Positions 1-8,865 of a stretch of DNA of 64,000 nucleotides are shown in pieces (positions within the stretch are counted from its first letter, which is position 1; every line of letters starts with the position of its first letter). Under the pieces are notes generated by a model. That model was not told the origin of the DNA, made no database searches, and worked only from the letters and a program-made list of their open reading frames with translations. The position numbers were made by a program, and so were the translations under genes. Source of the stretch: Lachnospiraceae bacterium (GTDB lineage: Bacteria; Bacillota; Clostridia; Lachnospirales; Lachnospiraceae); contig SVEI01000005.1 of NCBI GenBank assembly GCA_015057445.1, positions 1 through 64,000 of the forward strand, in the 5' to 3' direction.

Positions 1-103
1 CCCAGGTGGCAGTGAACAAAATATCACAAACGTAAGAAGATTCCTAAATTACGTGTTAGAGTTGGATATAGAGATATAGATAGTAATTACGTGTTGAAGA
101 TAC

Positions 104-228
104 AAAAATGACGAGGAAACAATTTTCAATCCGGCCGCGACAGGGTTGGACTAAGCTGACCGTTTTAAGTGTCAGTGCGGTCCAATCCCCAGGCAGGCCG
201 GTCAAGAAATAAATCCCTCGTCATTTTT
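104..228. ncRNA. Nested structured RNA-like element adjacent to the trpS 3' end (family unknown)
   Basis: Perfect 13-bp inverted repeat aaaaatgacgagg (104-116)/cctcgtcattttt (216-228), enclosing ccggcc (131-136)/ggccgg (196-201), ggttggac-type stem (143-151/180-188) and ctgac/gtcag (156-160/171-175). Confidence 0.45.
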
Positions 229-241
229 GCCGTTTATACAA

Positions 242-1252
242 CTATCTAGGCAACTCTATAAATCCAACCTTTTTCTTCACCTTGCGAAGAGTTTTGTTAG
301 CATAGTAACTTGCCTGTGCTGCATTATTCTTCATAACGCCATCGATATAAGCCTTATCTGCTGAAAACTCCTTGAATCTAGTCTGAAGTGGTGCAAGTTC
401 ATCAGCCACTGTCTCTCCTACTACTTCTTTAAGCTTTCCATATCCCATGCCATCAAACTCCTTAAGAGCTTCATCTACACTCTTTCCAGTCACTGCACGG
501 TAGATATCAATAAGATTTTTTATTCCAGGCTTTTCATCTGAATATGCTATAAATCCATCCGAATCCGTAACAGCCTTCTTAAACTTTCTCATTATGGTGT
601 CTTTATCATCTAATAAAAAGATACTTGCATTAGGATTCTCATCTGATTTAGACATCTTCTTGGTTGGCTCCTGAAGACTCATAATCTTAGCTCCAGCCTT
701 TCCTACGTAAGCTTCAGGAATTGTAAATACATCTCCATAGATATTGTTAAATCTATTTGCTATATCTCTTGTAATCTCCAAATGCTGCATCTGGTCCTTG
801 CCAACTGGCACATAGTCAGCCTGATACAAAAGTATATCTGCAGCCATAAGTACAGGGTATGTAAAGAGACCTGTGTTTATATTGTCAGCATGCTTAGCTG
901 ATTTGTCCTTAAACTGAGTCATTCTACTCATCTCACCCATATATGTGAAACAGTTAAGTATCCAAGAAAGCTCTGGGTGTGCAGTCACATGAGACTGAAA
1001 GAAGATGCAATTCTTCTCAGGGTCAAGTCCTGCTGCAATATATAACATAAGAAGATTTCTAGCACTCTTTCTTAGTTCTGCCGGATCTTGTCTTACAGTA
1101 ATTGAATGTAAATCCATAATACCATAGAAGCATTTTAAATTATCATCATCATTTAAATCAACCCAGTTTTTAAGCGCTCCAAGATAATTACCAAGAGTAA
1201 TCATACCTGTGGACTGCATACCGGACATCATTACTTTCTTATCATCTAACAT
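242..1252 (-). CDS. trpS: Tryptophanyl-tRNA synthetase
   Basis: Class I aaRS motifs, KMSKS signature (KKMSKSDENPNASIFLLDD), full-length TrpS architecture. Confidence 0.96.
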   Translation of the reverse strand: MLDDKKVMMSGMQSTGMITLGNYLGALKNWVDLNDDDNLKCFYGIMDLHSITVRQDPAELRKSARNLLMLYIAAGLDPEKNCIFFQSHVTAHPELSWILNCFTYMGEMSRMTQFKDKSAKHADNINTGLFTYPVLMAADILLYQADYVPVGKDQMQHLEITRDIANRFNNIYGDVFTIPEAYVGKAGAKIMSLQEPTKKMSKSDENPNASIFLLDDKDTIMRKFKKAVTDSDGFIAYSDEKPGIKNLIDIYRAVTGKSVDEALKEFDGMGYGKLKEVVGETVADELAPLQTRFKEFSADKAYIDGVMKNNAAQASYYANKTLRKVKKKVGFIELPR

Positions 1253-1253
1253 T

Positions 1254-2894
1254 TTACTCCTCCTTAGGTTCCTCTTCCTTAACCATGTTCATAACCTGAC
1301 GTTTTCTAGCGAATTCATCATTTGCAAGGTATTCATCATAAGTAGTCTGTTTGTCGATAAGCCCTGTGGCTGTAAGCTCCATAATACGATTTGCTGTAGT
1401 CTGAACAAACTGATGATCTTGACACGCAAAGAGCACAACACCAGGGAACTTTATAAGTCCATTGTTAAGAGCTGTAATTGACTCCATGTCAAGGTGGTTT
1501 GTAGGTTCATCTAATATAAGTACGTTTGACTGCATAATCATAAGCTTCGAAAGAAGACATCTAACCTTCTCTCCACCTGATAAAACTTTAACCTTCTTAA
1601 CTCCATCCTCCCCTGGGAAGAGCATTCTTCCAAGATATCCACGCACATAAGTTGCATCCTTATCCTCTGAGTACTGAGCAAGCCAGTCTGCGATCACAAG
1701 ATCATTATCAAACTCCTTAGTATTATCCTTAGGGAAATATCCCTGAGATGTAGTAACACCCCACTTAAATGTACCCTCGTCTGGTTCCTCTTCTCCTGCA
1801 AGAATCTTAAAGAGTGTTGTTGTTGCAATAGTGTTTGGTCCTACAAAAGCAACCTTATCCTCTCTACCTATTGTAAATGAAATGTTATCAAGAACCTTTT
1901 CACCATCTATAGTCTTAGAAATATTCTCAACTGTAAGAACCTCATTACCGATTTCTCTCTTAGGTCTAAAGTCAATATATGGGTACTTTCTACTTGATGG
2001 TTTCATCTCATCAAGCTCAATCTTCTCTAAAGCTCTCTTACGAGATGTAGCCTGCTTTGACTTAGAAGCATTAGCAGAGAATCTCTGAATGAACTCCTGG
2101 AGCTCCTTAATCTTCTCTTCCTTCTTCTTATTAGCTTCCTTCATCTGCTTAATCATAAGCTGACTTGACTCATACCAGAAATCATAGTTACCAGCATAAA
2201 GCTGAATCTTAGCATAATCAATATCTGCAATATGTGTACATACCTTGTTAAGAAAGTATCTGTCGTGAGATACTACGATAACGGTATTCTCAAAATCAAT
2301 AAGGAAATCCTCAAGCCATGCAATAGCATCAAGATCAAGGTGGTTTGTAGGCTCATCAAGAAGAAGTACGTCTGGATTACCAAAAAGTGCCTGTGCAAGA
2401 AGAACCTTAACCTTGAGGTTACCATCAAGCTCGCTCATCTGCTTGTAATGAACATCTGTATCTACACCAAGACCATTTAAAAGAGTTGCTGCATCTGCCT
2501 CTGCATTCCATCCATCCATCTCAGCAAACTCCGCCTCAAGCTCAGAGGCTCTAATACCATCTTCATCAGTGAAATCTTCCTTCATGTAGATAGCATCCTT
2601 TTCCTTCATAATCTCATAAAGTCTCTTGTTACCCATAATTACTGTATCAAGAACCTGAAACTCATCATACTTAAAGTGATCCTGCTGAAGTACAGATAAT
2701 CTCTCTCCAGCATTCATAATTACCTCTCCCTTTGAAGGTTCAAGATCACCTGATAATATCTTAAGAAATGTAGACTTACCTGCACCATTTGCTCCTATAA
2801 GTCCATAGCAGTTTCCCTCTGTAAATTTAATATTTACATCTTCAAATAAAGCTTTCTTTCCAAGTCTAAGTGTTACATTAACTGCACTAATCAT
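1254..2894 (-). CDS. ABC-F family ATP-binding protein (duplicated NBD, YkpA/YbiT-like)
   Basis: Two NBDs, no TM; Walker A GANGAGKST in NBD1; LSGGEKVR signature and DEPTNHLD in NBD2. Confidence 0.92.
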   Translation of the reverse strand: MISAVNVTLRLGKKALFEDVNIKFTEGNCYGLIGANGAGKSTFLKILSGDLEPSKGEVIMNAGERLSVLQQDHFKYDEFQVLDTVIMGNKRLYEIMKEKDAIYMKEDFTDEDGIRASELEAEFAEMDGWNAEADAATLLNGLGVDTDVHYKQMSELDGNLKVKVLLAQALFGNPDVLLLDEPTNHLDLDAIAWLEDFLIDFENTVIVVSHDRYFLNKVCTHIADIDYAKIQLYAGNYDFWYESSQLMIKQMKEANKKKEEKIKELQEFIQRFSANASKSKQATSRKRALEKIELDEMKPSSRKYPYIDFRPKREIGNEVLTVENISKTIDGEKVLDNISFTIGREDKVAFVGPNTIATTTLFKILAGEEEPDEGTFKWGVTTSQGYFPKDNTKEFDNDLVIADWLAQYSEDKDATYVRGYLGRMLFPGEDGVKKVKVLSGGEKVRCLLSKLMIMQSNVLILDEPTNHLDMESITALNNGLIKFPGVVLFACQDHQFVQTTANRIMELTATGLIDKQTTYDEYLANDEFARKRQVMNMVKEEEPKEE

Positions 2895-2962
2895 TTTTCA
2901 ATAATCCTTTCTTTATATATGCGCCTAATACTTAGGCATTATTATCCATTTAACCATAGTAG

Positions 2963-2992
2963 AGTATAGCAAGCAAGGTGGCAGAGTGTCAA
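2963..2992 (-). promoter_or_regulatory. Sigma-A-type promoter of the ABC-F gene
   Basis: Minus strand TTGACA-18 nt-TATACT upstream of 2894. Confidence 0.6.
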
Positions 2993-3044
2993 GAACGAAG
3001 TAAAAAGACGAGGCAAAACATAACCTCGTCCTTTTACTTCGTTC
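2993..3044. terminator. Long hairpin / bidirectional terminator
   Basis: gaacgaagtaaaaagacgagg...cctcgtccttttacttcgttc; about 20-bp stem with A/T tracts, directly after the stop of the 3053-3277 gene. Confidence 0.75.
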
Positions 3045-3052
3045 TTACAAAA

Positions 3053-3277
3053 TTAGCATCCGATATTTTTTGCGATTGGATCGTAAAGATCTAATCTACA
3101 ATGTTCATCTTCCGCAAAATGTCTGCAGTTAAGGCAACTCTTTGTATCACCCGCTATATTAGTCATTGCATCTTTATTTGACTTCTTATCATAAGAGCTA
3201 CATCTCTCTGCAACCTTCTTGTATACATCTGTTGAACTTCTCATAGCATACCTCCATCTGTCTTTTAATTCTGACAT
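3053..3277 (-). CDS. Small Cys-rich hypothetical protein (possible metal-binding)
   Basis: 74 aa with SCLNCRHFAEDEHC...C pattern, followed by a terminator. Confidence 0.6.
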   Translation of the reverse strand: MSELKDRWRYAMRSSTDVYKKVAERCSSYDKKSNKDAMTNIAGDTKSCLNCRHFAEDEHCRLDLYDPIAKNIGC

Positions 3278-3400
3278 CCATTAGTCGTTTTTAACATTGA
3301 CACTTATTCTCACATATATACCATAACAATAAGCTTTATTAGTATGCTTAATATGGAATAAAATTATTCCTATCTGTTCTTATTTTAATAACCTTATATT

Positions 3401-3988
3401 TTAGACAGCCAACAAACCAACCTTTTGTTTTGCAGAGCCTATCTTAAACAAAGACAACGCCACACATATGCAGGCATCTAACGAAAACTCGCAATCATCT
3501 TTTACCCCATGATGAAGCTTTACATATTCCTGATGTTTCTCCTTAATATAATTCACCACCTGTTTTATGTCATTTAATGGTGCTGGCATAGCAATGATTA
3601 TATCATCATTTTTTACATTCTTTACGTAATCTCTCATGCACCTTAGTTGAGCTCCCTCATAAACACAATGTTCCTTAAAGCCACCCTGGTAATGGCTGTT
3701 ATGTGGAAGAGTAAAGTAATCCGCTATATAATGTAGAATCATACCCATTCTAATACTCTGTCTAAAACCTATCTTATCCCTTTTAGAAAGTATTTTAACG
3801 AACTTCTCCATATGCTTCACAAATATATCAAAGGTTTCTTCCATATTATGGCGCCTTGTAATAAAAGAAGGAATACAATCAGGTACTATACTTCCTATAT
3901 AAAATGTATATTTGTGTTTTATTATATTATCCTCTCCTAACCCCTTGATTACTCCTCTGGATAAAGAAATATGTGATTTTTTTCTCAT
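3401..3988 (-). CDS. Zinc-dependent phospholipase C family protein (PF00882-like)
   Basis: Conserved N-terminus with H-rich segments (MGMILHYIADYFTLPHN, HHGVKDD). Confidence 0.65.
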   Translation of the reverse strand: MRKKSHISLSRGVIKGLGEDNIIKHKYTFYIGSIVPDCIPSFITRRHNMEETFDIFVKHMEKFVKILSKRDKIGFRQSIRMGMILHYIADYFTLPHNSHYQGGFKEHCVYEGAQLRCMRDYVKNVKNDDIIIAMPAPLNDIKQVVNYIKEKHQEYVKLHHGVKDDCEFSLDACICVALSLFKIGSAKQKVGLLAV

Positions 3989-4251
3989 AAAAAAATACTC
4001 CTACCTTTTAAACGCATTTTTATCATTGAAATTCATCATACTATGTGTACCCTTGTGACAAGTTATTAACCCACTAACTTTAATTTTATCTTATTTTAAA
4101 CATTATAGTCAATGGTAATTCCTGCATCTTTACTAAGAATTTCGCCAGATTGCTTTTATGCTTTGTAGAAGTATTTTTTACATATATTATATTTTAACAC
4201 ATCTATTCCACATCTTTATTTATGTCCATGTGAAGTCATTACAACCACATA

Positions 4252-6189
4252 CTACTTCGGCGCATTACCTGTATAAAGCTGGTAATACTTACCCTTTTGT
4301 TCTATAAGCTGGTCGTGTGTACCTCTTTCTATTACACGCCCCTGCTCTAAAACTATTATGCAGTCACTATTCTTAACAGTAGAAAGTCTGTGAGCTATAA
4401 CAAATGTAGTTCTGCCCTTCATAAGTCTGTCCATTCCTGCCTGAACATGCTTTTCTGTTCTGGTATCAATAGAGCTGGTAGCCTCATCAAGTATAAGCAC
4501 TGGTGGGTCTGCTATGGCTGCTCTTGCTATAGCAAGAAGCTGTCGCTGACCCTGGCTTAAGTTTGCTCCATCTCCTGTAAGCTTTGTGTTATAGCCATCA
4601 GGAAGCTGGTTTATGAAGCCATCTGCATTTGCAAGCTTAGCAGCAGCTATTACCTCTTCATCAGTGGCATTAAGTCTACCGTATCTTATATTTTCCATAA
4701 CTGTATCTGTAAAGAGATGGGTATCCTGAAGTACCATTCCAAGAGAACGTCTTAAATCAGCTTTCTTGATCTTATTAACATTAATACCGTCGTATCTAAT
4801 CTTACCATCCTGGATATCATAGAAACGGTTAATAAGATTAGTAATTGTAGTTTTACCAGCACCTGTTGAACCTACAAAGGCAATCTTCTGCCCCGGTGTA
4901 GCGTAAAGGTCTACATTGTGAAGCACCATCTTCTCATCTGTGTAACCAAAGTCCACATCATCGAATACCACATCTCCTGTAAGCTCCACATAAGTAACGG
5001 AGCCATCCGCCTGATGAGTATGCTTCCAAGCCCACATACCGGTTCTCTCAGTAGTTTCAACTATCTCACCATTAATTCCATCACCCTGGCGTTTTGCATT
5101 AACTAAGGTTACATATCCATTATCAATTTCAGGTTCTTCATCAAGAAGCTTAAATATTCTGTCTGCACCTGCAAGACCCATAACCACCGCATTCATCTGC
5201 TGGCTTATCTGATTTATAGGCATACTAAAGCTTTTGTTAAAGGTAAGGAAGCTTACCAGACCACCTAAGGTAAGACCGCCGATACCATTTATAGCAAGCA
5301 CACCTCCTGTTATAGCACACACCACGTAGCTTAAATTACCAAGCTGGGCATTGATAGGTCCTAGCATATTCACGAACCCATTTGCATTCTTAGCGCAATC
5401 ATACAATGCGTCGTTAAGCTGGTTAAACTCCTCTATACTTTCATCCTCGTGGTTAAATACTTTGACAACCTTCTGGCCCTCCATCATCTCCTCTATGTGA
5501 CCATTAAGCTCACCAAGGGCCTTCTGTTGCTTCACAAAGTAGCTTCCACTCTTTCCTGCCACTTTAGTACTGGTAAAAAGCATTACTCCTACCATAACAA
5601 GGGTTACACAGGTAAGTGGCACACTAAGGCTAATCATACTGATAAATACACTGACTACCATAACCACACTGTTAACAAACTGTGGGATACTCTGACTTAT
5701 CATCTGTCTTAAGGTATCGATATCATTTGTATAAAGGGACATGACATCACCATGAGCATGAGTGTCAAAGTACTTTATAGGAAGACTCTCCATGTGTTTA
5801 AACATATCTATACGAAGGTCTCTTAAAGTTCCCTGTGTTACATAAGCCATAATAAGCCCGTGGGTAAATGATGCAATAATTCCACAGCCATAGAATATGG
5901 CCACCCTTCCCATAGCCTTAAGAAGACTACCATAGTCCTTAACACCTGTTTCAAGCATAGGAGTTATATGCTCATCTATAAGTGTTTTTGTAAACATAGT
6001 TCCCTGTACATTAGACAGGGCACTTACAAATATACACACAAGCACCACCAACAGGTGGAACTTATATTTCTTACCAACATATCCCATTATTCTGGCAAAT
6101 ATTTTGCCTGGGTTTTCAATCTTTGGAGCAGGTCCTCTGCCTCTGCCCCTTGGACCCATAGGTCCTCTAACCTCTTTTGCCTGCGCCAT
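4252..6189 (-). CDS. ABC exporter half-transporter (TMD-NBD), catalytic-site subunit
   Basis: TMDs, Walker A GSTGAGKTT, LSQGQRQLL, ILDEATSSID, AHRLST. Confidence 0.95.
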   Translation of the reverse strand: MAQAKEVRGPMGPRGRGRGPAPKIENPGKIFARIMGYVGKKYKFHLLVVLVCIFVSALSNVQGTMFTKTLIDEHITPMLETGVKDYGSLLKAMGRVAIFYGCGIIASFTHGLIMAYVTQGTLRDLRIDMFKHMESLPIKYFDTHAHGDVMSLYTNDIDTLRQMISQSIPQFVNSVVMVVSVFISMISLSVPLTCVTLVMVGVMLFTSTKVAGKSGSYFVKQQKALGELNGHIEEMMEGQKVVKVFNHEDESIEEFNQLNDALYDCAKNANGFVNMLGPINAQLGNLSYVVCAITGGVLAINGIGGLTLGGLVSFLTFNKSFSMPINQISQQMNAVVMGLAGADRIFKLLDEEPEIDNGYVTLVNAKRQGDGINGEIVETTERTGMWAWKHTHQADGSVTYVELTGDVVFDDVDFGYTDEKMVLHNVDLYATPGQKIAFVGSTGAGKTTITNLINRFYDIQDGKIRYDGINVNKIKKADLRRSLGMVLQDTHLFTDTVMENIRYGRLNATDEEVIAAAKLANADGFINQLPDGYNTKLTGDGANLSQGQRQLLAIARAAIADPPVLILDEATSSIDTRTEKHVQAGMDRLMKGRTTFVIAHRLSTVKNSDCIIVLEQGRVIERGTHDQLIEQKGKYYQLYTGNAPK

Positions 6190-8033
6190 TACTGCTCACC
6201 TCCCTGCTCATCGAAGTCTCCGCTTCCACCGGTCTGTGATTCGTAGACATCCTGGTATATCTCATTAGTTGCAAGAAGCTCCTCATGAGTTCCTACAGCA
6301 TTAATCCTACCTTCTTCCATAACAACTATTCTGTCTGCAAACTGAATACTGTTAATTCTCTGTGCAATAATAATCTTAGTAGTGTCAGGAATATTTTCCG
6401 CAAATGCTTTTCTAATCTTTGCATCTGTGGCAGTATCTACTGCACTGGTGCTATCATCTAAAATAAGTATCTTAGGTTTTTTAAGAAGGGCTCTGGCAAT
6501 ACAAAGTCTCTGTCTCTGACCTCCGGACACATTGGTTCCGCCCTGTTCTATCTTGGTATCATAGCCATCAGGGAAAGCCATGATAAAGTCATGAGCACAT
6601 GCCAGTTTACATGCATTCTGACACTCCTCATCTGTGGCATCCTTATCTCCCCAACGAAGATTGTCATATATGGAGCCACTAAAAAGTACATTCTTCTGAA
6701 GTACAACAGATACCTGATTTCTCAAGGTTTCAATATCGTAATCCTTAACATTTACTCCACCTACTATAACATCACCTTCTGTTGCATCATAAAGTCTGCT
6801 GATAAGATTAACAAGGCTGGACTTAGAACTACCGGTTCCTCCTAAAATTCCTATGGTTTCACCGGACTTTATAGAAAGATTTATATTATTAAGTACATTC
6901 TTCTTATTCTCTACCTCTACAGTTCCTGTCACCTGACCGTGTTTATTCTCCACAGTCTTAAAGTGCTTATATGCAAAGGCAACATCCTTAAATTCTATAC
7001 TACCGTCCTTTACTTCCATAACAGGATTTGCAGGATTCTTAATATCTGGTTCTTCATTAAGTATCTCTGCTACTCTTATGGCACTTGGTGCACTCATGGA
7101 CATCATTACAAATATCATAGAAAGCATCATAAGATTCATAAGAATGTTCATACAGTAAGCAAGTAAGCTTGACAGGTTACCTGTGGTAAGAGCCACACTG
7201 CCTGAATCAACTATCATATGAGCGCCCACCCAGCTTATAAGAAGGATGCAGCTATATACTGTAAGATTCATCACCGGACCATTTAATATAATTACCTTCT
7301 CCGCCTTCATAAACAGCTTATACACTGCTTCGCTGGCCTTGGTAAATTTACTCTTTTCATAATCCTCACGAACATATGCCTTAACCACTCTTATAGCAGA
7401 TACATTCTCCTGAACGCTGGCATTTAGGTCATCATATCGTCTGAACACCTGAGTGAAGTATCCTGTAGCAGCCTTAATAATTATAGCCAATATCACCGCA
7501 AGAATAAGTACAGCAACCAGATATATGCTTGCTAATCTAGGACTTATGGTAAATGCCATTATCATAGCAGCTATAAGACTGACCGGTGCTCTCATACACA
7601 TACGAAGAAGCATCTGATAAGCATTCTGAATATTGGTAACATCTGTGGTAAGCCTGGTTATAAGTCCCGCTGTAGAGAACTTATCAATGTTGGCAAAGGA
7701 GAAGTTTTGAATATTTGCATACATAGCCTCTCTTAGATTCTTGGCAAAACCAGTTGATGCCTTAGCACCATACTTTCCTCCAAACAGACTGGTTATAAGT
7801 CCTCCCAGTGCCAAAACAAGCATTAAAAGTCCTACCGTCACTATGTGTTTTAAATCACCCTTTTGTACGCCCTCATCTATAATAGATGCCATAAGGTAAG
7901 GAATAAGTATCTCAAAGAACACCTCAAGAATCATAAAAATCGGTGTCAATATAGAAGGAAGCTTGAATTCCTTCAAATGTTTACCTAGTGTTTTAATCAT
8001 ATCGTCTCTTATTGTCTCCTTTCTATAGGTCAT
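6189..8033 (-). CDS. ABC exporter half-transporter (TMD-NBD), degenerate-site partner
   Basis: TMDs; Walker A GGTGSSKSS, VSGGQRQRL, LILDDSTSAVD and AQRINS (D for catalytic E, Q for H-loop His). Confidence 0.95.
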   Translation of the reverse strand: MTYRKETIRDDMIKTLGKHLKEFKLPSILTPIFMILEVFFEILIPYLMASIIDEGVQKGDLKHIVTVGLLMLVLALGGLITSLFGGKYGAKASTGFAKNLREAMYANIQNFSFANIDKFSTAGLITRLTTDVTNIQNAYQMLLRMCMRAPVSLIAAMIMAFTISPRLASIYLVAVLILAVILAIIIKAATGYFTQVFRRYDDLNASVQENVSAIRVVKAYVREDYEKSKFTKASEAVYKLFMKAEKVIILNGPVMNLTVYSCILLISWVGAHMIVDSGSVALTTGNLSSLLAYCMNILMNLMMLSMIFVMMSMSAPSAIRVAEILNEEPDIKNPANPVMEVKDGSIEFKDVAFAYKHFKTVENKHGQVTGTVEVENKKNVLNNINLSIKSGETIGILGGTGSSKSSLVNLISRLYDATEGDVIVGGVNVKDYDIETLRNQVSVVLQKNVLFSGSIYDNLRWGDKDATDEECQNACKLACAHDFIMAFPDGYDTKIEQGGTNVSGGQRQRLCIARALLKKPKILILDDSTSAVDTATDAKIRKAFAENIPDTTKIIIAQRINSIQFADRIVVMEEGRINAVGTHEELLATNEIYQDVYESQTGGSGDFDEQGGEQ

Positions 8034-8110
8034 GTTATATGCTCATATTAGAACCCTGTTCAAAGCATATTTATCTCATCATATCAGTATATTTGTATGT
8101 AAACAAAAAA

Positions 8111-8150
8111 ATTCGGCATAATAGTTTGATATCAAACTTTATACCGAAAT
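8111..8150 (-). terminator. Terminator/leader hairpin containing the perfect palindrome agtttgatatcaaact
   Basis: attcgg..ccgaaat stem with T7 on the minus strand; inner 16-bp perfect palindrome 8123-8138. Confidence 0.6.
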
Positions 8151-8227
8151 TTATTATATGTATCTATGCTATAAAGGTCAATGTATTTTTTGTGAAGATG
8201 ATGTGAAAATTTTGCTGAAGCAAAAAC

Positions 8228-8746
8228 CTATGGTCCATATTGTACATAGGCAGACTCATCCTCCCACAAGGAAATATCATGAGCCCTTGCCTCTGCATTT
8301 TTTCTATCCAGCCATACCCTAGCTCCCCATTCCTCTGCATCTTCTTCCTTATCCAAAACCATATAATACCAAAAGCTATCTCTTGGGCCTCCCTGATCTG
8401 TTCTCATTATTCCACAAGAAAAATGTTTCACTCCATCAGGTGTATCAACATCATAAGATATAGTATACATATCATGATGAAATGCGCCTATATATAATAC
8501 TATTTCATCATCCCTGTTAACTATTCTTACTTTCTGTTCTTCTCCTGCCCCATTAGTACAAGTAATATTATAGGGAACAGCCTCCTCACCTTCCACCTTA
8601 ACCCTCATATCTATTGTCAGTTTAGGGCCAAGAAACAATGGACTTCTTGGAAATAAAAGTATTACAGTCACACATATAAGTAATACAGCCAGTATAACTA
8701 ATTTAATCCTTTTTGTTTTCTTCATATCCCATGTACTCTCCTTCAT
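8228..8746 (-). CDS. Hypothetical protein with one N-terminal TM helix
   Basis: 172 aa, LVILAVLLICVTVILLF signal-anchor; no recognised domain. Confidence 0.6.
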   Translation of the reverse strand: MKESTWDMKKTKRIKLVILAVLLICVTVILLFPRSPLFLGPKLTIDMRVKVEGEEAVPYNITCTNGAGEEQKVRIVNRDDEIVLYIGAFHHDMYTISYDVDTPDGVKHFSCGIMRTDQGGPRDSFWYYMVLDKEEDAEEWGARVWLDRKNAEARAHDISLWEDESAYVQYGP

Positions 8747-8800
8747 TTTTTCTCATATATTATACGTATGACAAGGATTATTTTATGGTTTCAACAAAAA

Positions 8801-8824
8801 ACTCCCGCAGGCACCCACGGGAGT
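8801..8824 (-). terminator. Rho-independent terminator of the NCS2 permease
   Basis: actcccg...cgggagt followed on the minus strand by TTTTTTG. Confidence 0.8.
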
Positions 8825-8865
8825 TAAATATTTTATTATTATGTCAGTTAAACCTACCCTATTAA

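Noticed and set aside
1209-2480. Plus-strand ORFs antisense to trpS and the ABC-F gene
   Set aside because: They lie inside strong conserved genes, show no domain sense and have no convincing RBS; typical shadow ORFs. The same applies to other plus-strand ORFs opposite minus genes across the window.
2921-2935. Short hairpin gcctaatacttaggc before the ABC-F gene
   Set aside because: Only a 6-bp stem with no terminator or alternative partner found; too little to claim attenuation.
242-2990. T-box upstream of trpS
   Set aside because: trpS follows the ABC-F gene by one base; no T-box sequence (e.g. TGGNACCGCG) is visible upstream of either gene.
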